Of a stretch of 64,000 nt of DNA, positions 62,503 to 64,000 are shown piece by piece. The DNA comes from Cyclobacteriaceae bacterium. Lineage in GTDB: Bacteria > Bacteroidota > Bacteroidia > Cytophagales > Cyclobacteriaceae. The position numbers and the translations under genes were made by a program. The notes beneath the pieces were generated by a model. The model did not search any database and was not told the origin of the DNA. It saw nothing but the letters and a program-made list of their open reading frames with translations. Within the stretch, counting starts at the first letter, position 1; every line of letters starts with the position of its first letter. The stretch covers positions 1-64,000 of the forward strand of contig JANQPQ010000032.1 in NCBI GenBank assembly GCA_028285445.1, read 5' to 3'.

Positions 62503-64000
62503 AGATATGATTTAGTTCGCTTTCGTTGAGGTCTACCGTATATTTCTTTCTGAGCTCTTCAACCCACTCTTTTTCCAGTTGTTTCTGGTATTCAGAAATT
62601 ACCAGCCCTCGTACATCAGAAAGTTCTTTGGGGCCTGGGGCAAGAATAGAGTTGATAACAATGAGATTGGTACTTTCGTCTTTTGCTACTTCAAAATCAC
62701 CAATTTCCCACTGCACAGCATCAACCAAAGGGCGTTCTCCTGCTTCAAAAAGCCCTTTTTCAATTTGCAAAGTTAAGCTACTTTGGGCATTGTACTCCGC
62801 TTCAAGTTCCTTTTTTACAGCTACATAGCCTGAGTCATTTTGGAAGAAACGGGCGTAATCACCGTTGAAATTAGCCCGGATCTCTTTGATAACATTTTCT
62901 GGTCCAGTTAGGATGGCCACTTCCGCCCGCTTTTTCCATTGATACTTGTTCTGGTTTTCCGAAAAGAAATTGGCAAGCCCTACAGTGTCAATTGAGGCTC
63001 TGTTCCACACCTTTTCTTCCATAAGTTGAAACAAGAGAATGCCTTCCCGATATTCTCGCTTCAGCATTCGGTAGTCGATATGCTTTTCCTCAAGGTTTTT
63101 CTTCTCAGTTTCGATAAGCTCTTGTTCCAGATACTGATCGTAAAGCTGTTGCATATAAAACTGCGGAGAATAAGAGACGAGCTTTGGATTAGCAGCTATG
63201 TATTCATAGAAATCGCTCAGCGAATAGATTTCTGACTTAATTTGAAACAGCTCAGTCCGCAAGTCTGTGGAAGCACTATCGTATGACCAGATGCCTTTGG
63301 TAAGTGTTGAGTCTGCTTTCTTAACAACTTCAGTGAGTAGCTGTTGATTGAATGTGTAGCTATTTTCTCTTTTAAGCCGGGCAATCAGTTTTTGCCTATT
63401 AAGTTGCGACCTGGGATTTCGATCTATGGCCTTGCGCAACTCTGGTTCCAGAATGGCAAAATCTTCCAAGCCTGTCTTTTTCTCAAGTCTTGCTACATGC
63501 CAGCCAAATGGGGTCTGAAAAGGATCCGATATTTGTCCGACGCTATCGAGGCTAAAAGCGGCATCTTCAAAACTTTTGATCATTCTGCCAGGTCCAAATT
63601 CGGGAAGTAGCCCACCTCTGTTTTTGGTATTGACGTCGTCAGAATAACGTTGACAGACATCGTTCCATTCGGCACTTGCAGCCAACATATCATGTATTTC
63701 GAAGATCTTGTTGCGGTTCGTAGTTGAATCTTCCGGGGAGGCCCCTTTTTGAGTTCTAACCATAATATGTGAGACCTGCACCTTGCCTCGAGATGGTCTT
63801 CGGTCATTAACTTTTACTACATGGTATCCGAATTGTGTGCGAATTGGCTTTGATACGCTCCCGACAGGTGTATCAAAACTTGCATTTTCAAAAGGGTATA
63901 CCATGGCGAAGGCTGTAAAGTAGCCCAGGTTTCCCTTGCTCTTGTTGGCGTTGGGTTCCTCAGAATACTTGGCGGCAAGTTCATCAAATGGCTTACTTCC
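62480..64000 (-). CDS. PpiC/SurA-type peptidyl-prolyl isomerase (partial, N-terminus outside window)
   Basis: The reading frame is open to the window edge at 64000 and continues beyond, so the N-terminus is missing. The visible part (506 codons) shows the end of a first parvulin domain ('KGNLGYF', 'FGYHVVKVNDR') and a complete second one ('VSHIMVRTQKG', 'NRGGLLPEFGPGRMI', 'FGWHVARLEKK'). About 330 mostly helical residues follow without a recognisable domain. It is probably a periplasmic folding factor of the PpiD/SurA kind. It overlaps the next lipoprotein gene by 23 bases. Confidence 0.9.
   Translation of the reverse strand, partial: GSKPFDELAAKYSEEPNANKSKGNLGYFTAFAMVYPFENASFDTPVGSVSKPIRTQFGYHVVKVNDRRPSRGKVQVSHIMVRTQKGASPEDSTTNRNKIFEIHDMLAASAEWNDVCQRYSDDVNTKNRGGLLPEFGPGRMIKSFEDAAFSLDSVGQISDPFQTPFGWHVARLEKKTGLEDFAILEPELRKAIDRNPRSQLNRQKLIARLKRENSYTFNQQLLTEVVKKADSTLTKGIWSYDSASTDLRTELFQIKSEIYSLSDFYEYIAANPKLVSYSPQFYMQQLYDQYLEQELIETEKKNLEEKHIDYRMLKREYREGILLFQLMEEKVWNRASIDTVGLANFFSENQNKYQWKKRAEVAILTGPENVIKEIRANFNGDYARFFQNDSGYVAVKKELEAEYNAQSSLTLQIEKGLFEAGERPLVDAVQWEIGDFEVAKDESTNLIVINSILAPGPKELSDVRGLVISEYQKQLEKEWVEELRKKYTVDLNESELNHIYEILSQE

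Noticed and set aside
1-64000. CRISPR arrays, insertion sequences, tRNA or rRNA genes
   Set aside because: No regularly spaced repeats, transposase-like frames, inverted-repeat-bounded segments or RNA gene signatures were noticed when reading; genes fill nearly all of the window.

Overview
The window looks like chromosome from a member of the Bacteroidota, most likely the Cytophagales. The signs are the promoter type (TAnnTTTG boxes), the weak or absent Shine-Dalgarno sequences, a tandem-CDGSH protein, a DUF2520 Rossmann protein, a CcmE of the cysteine type, a bi-domain zinc-dehydrogenase/oxidoreductase in a polysaccharide locus, and a cluster of SurA-like lipoprotein-associated foldases. No rRNA, tRNA, CRISPR array or insertion sequence was seen. 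Coding density is very high, and no gap between genes exceeds about 130 bases.

Positions 1-10551 (minus strand) read as one long block: a chain-length determinant (Wzz-like), then ccmB, ccmC, a ccmD-like gene, ccmE and ccmF for cytochrome c haem delivery. After these come a Tat-exported class V aminotransferase, a DUF2520 protein, a CDGSH protein, a UbiA prenyltransferase, purN and purH (cut by the window edge).

Positions 10676-51191 (plus strand) are a 40-kb surface polysaccharide locus of the Wzx/Wzy type. It starts with nucleotide-sugar genes: rfbBAC without rfbD, a UDP-glucuronate-type 4-epimerase, a UDP-HexNAc 6-dehydrogenase and a DegT aminotransferase. A hairpin and a new promoter precede gmd and fcl (GDP-fucose). 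Next come seven head-to-tail overlapping genes (18722-24523): a CMP-sugar synthetase-like protein, an HpcH/HpaI aldolase, an SDR, a cyclase-family hydrolase, a HAD phosphatase, a 2-hydroxyacid dehydrogenase and an FAD protein. I do not recognise this set as a described pathway. The rest holds two Wzx-like flippases, two Wzy/ligase-like proteins, about nine glycosyltransferases, two DUF115/GT42-like proteins, four methyltransferases, WecB, AsnB, a bi-domain oxidoreductase, an (alpha/alpha)6-type protein, a WecG-family transferase and a separately promoted priming transferase (WcaJ-like).

Positions 51166-59309 hold a convergent AraC regulator, then a sulfotransferase-like protein coupled to a class IV aminotransferase-fold protein that lacks the PLP lysine. 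These are followed by cysQ-cysC-cysD-cysN (PAPS supply and PAP removal), pheS and a 3-hydroxyacyl-CoA dehydrogenase. Positions 59306-64000 (minus strand) carry a MoxR ATPase and three SurA/PpiC-like genes, the first of which runs off the window.

The points most worth following up are the CMP-linked seven-gene module with its candidate transferases, the lysine-less aminotransferase paired with a sulfotransferase-like gene, and the two genes whose promoter box lies exactly four bases before the ATG.
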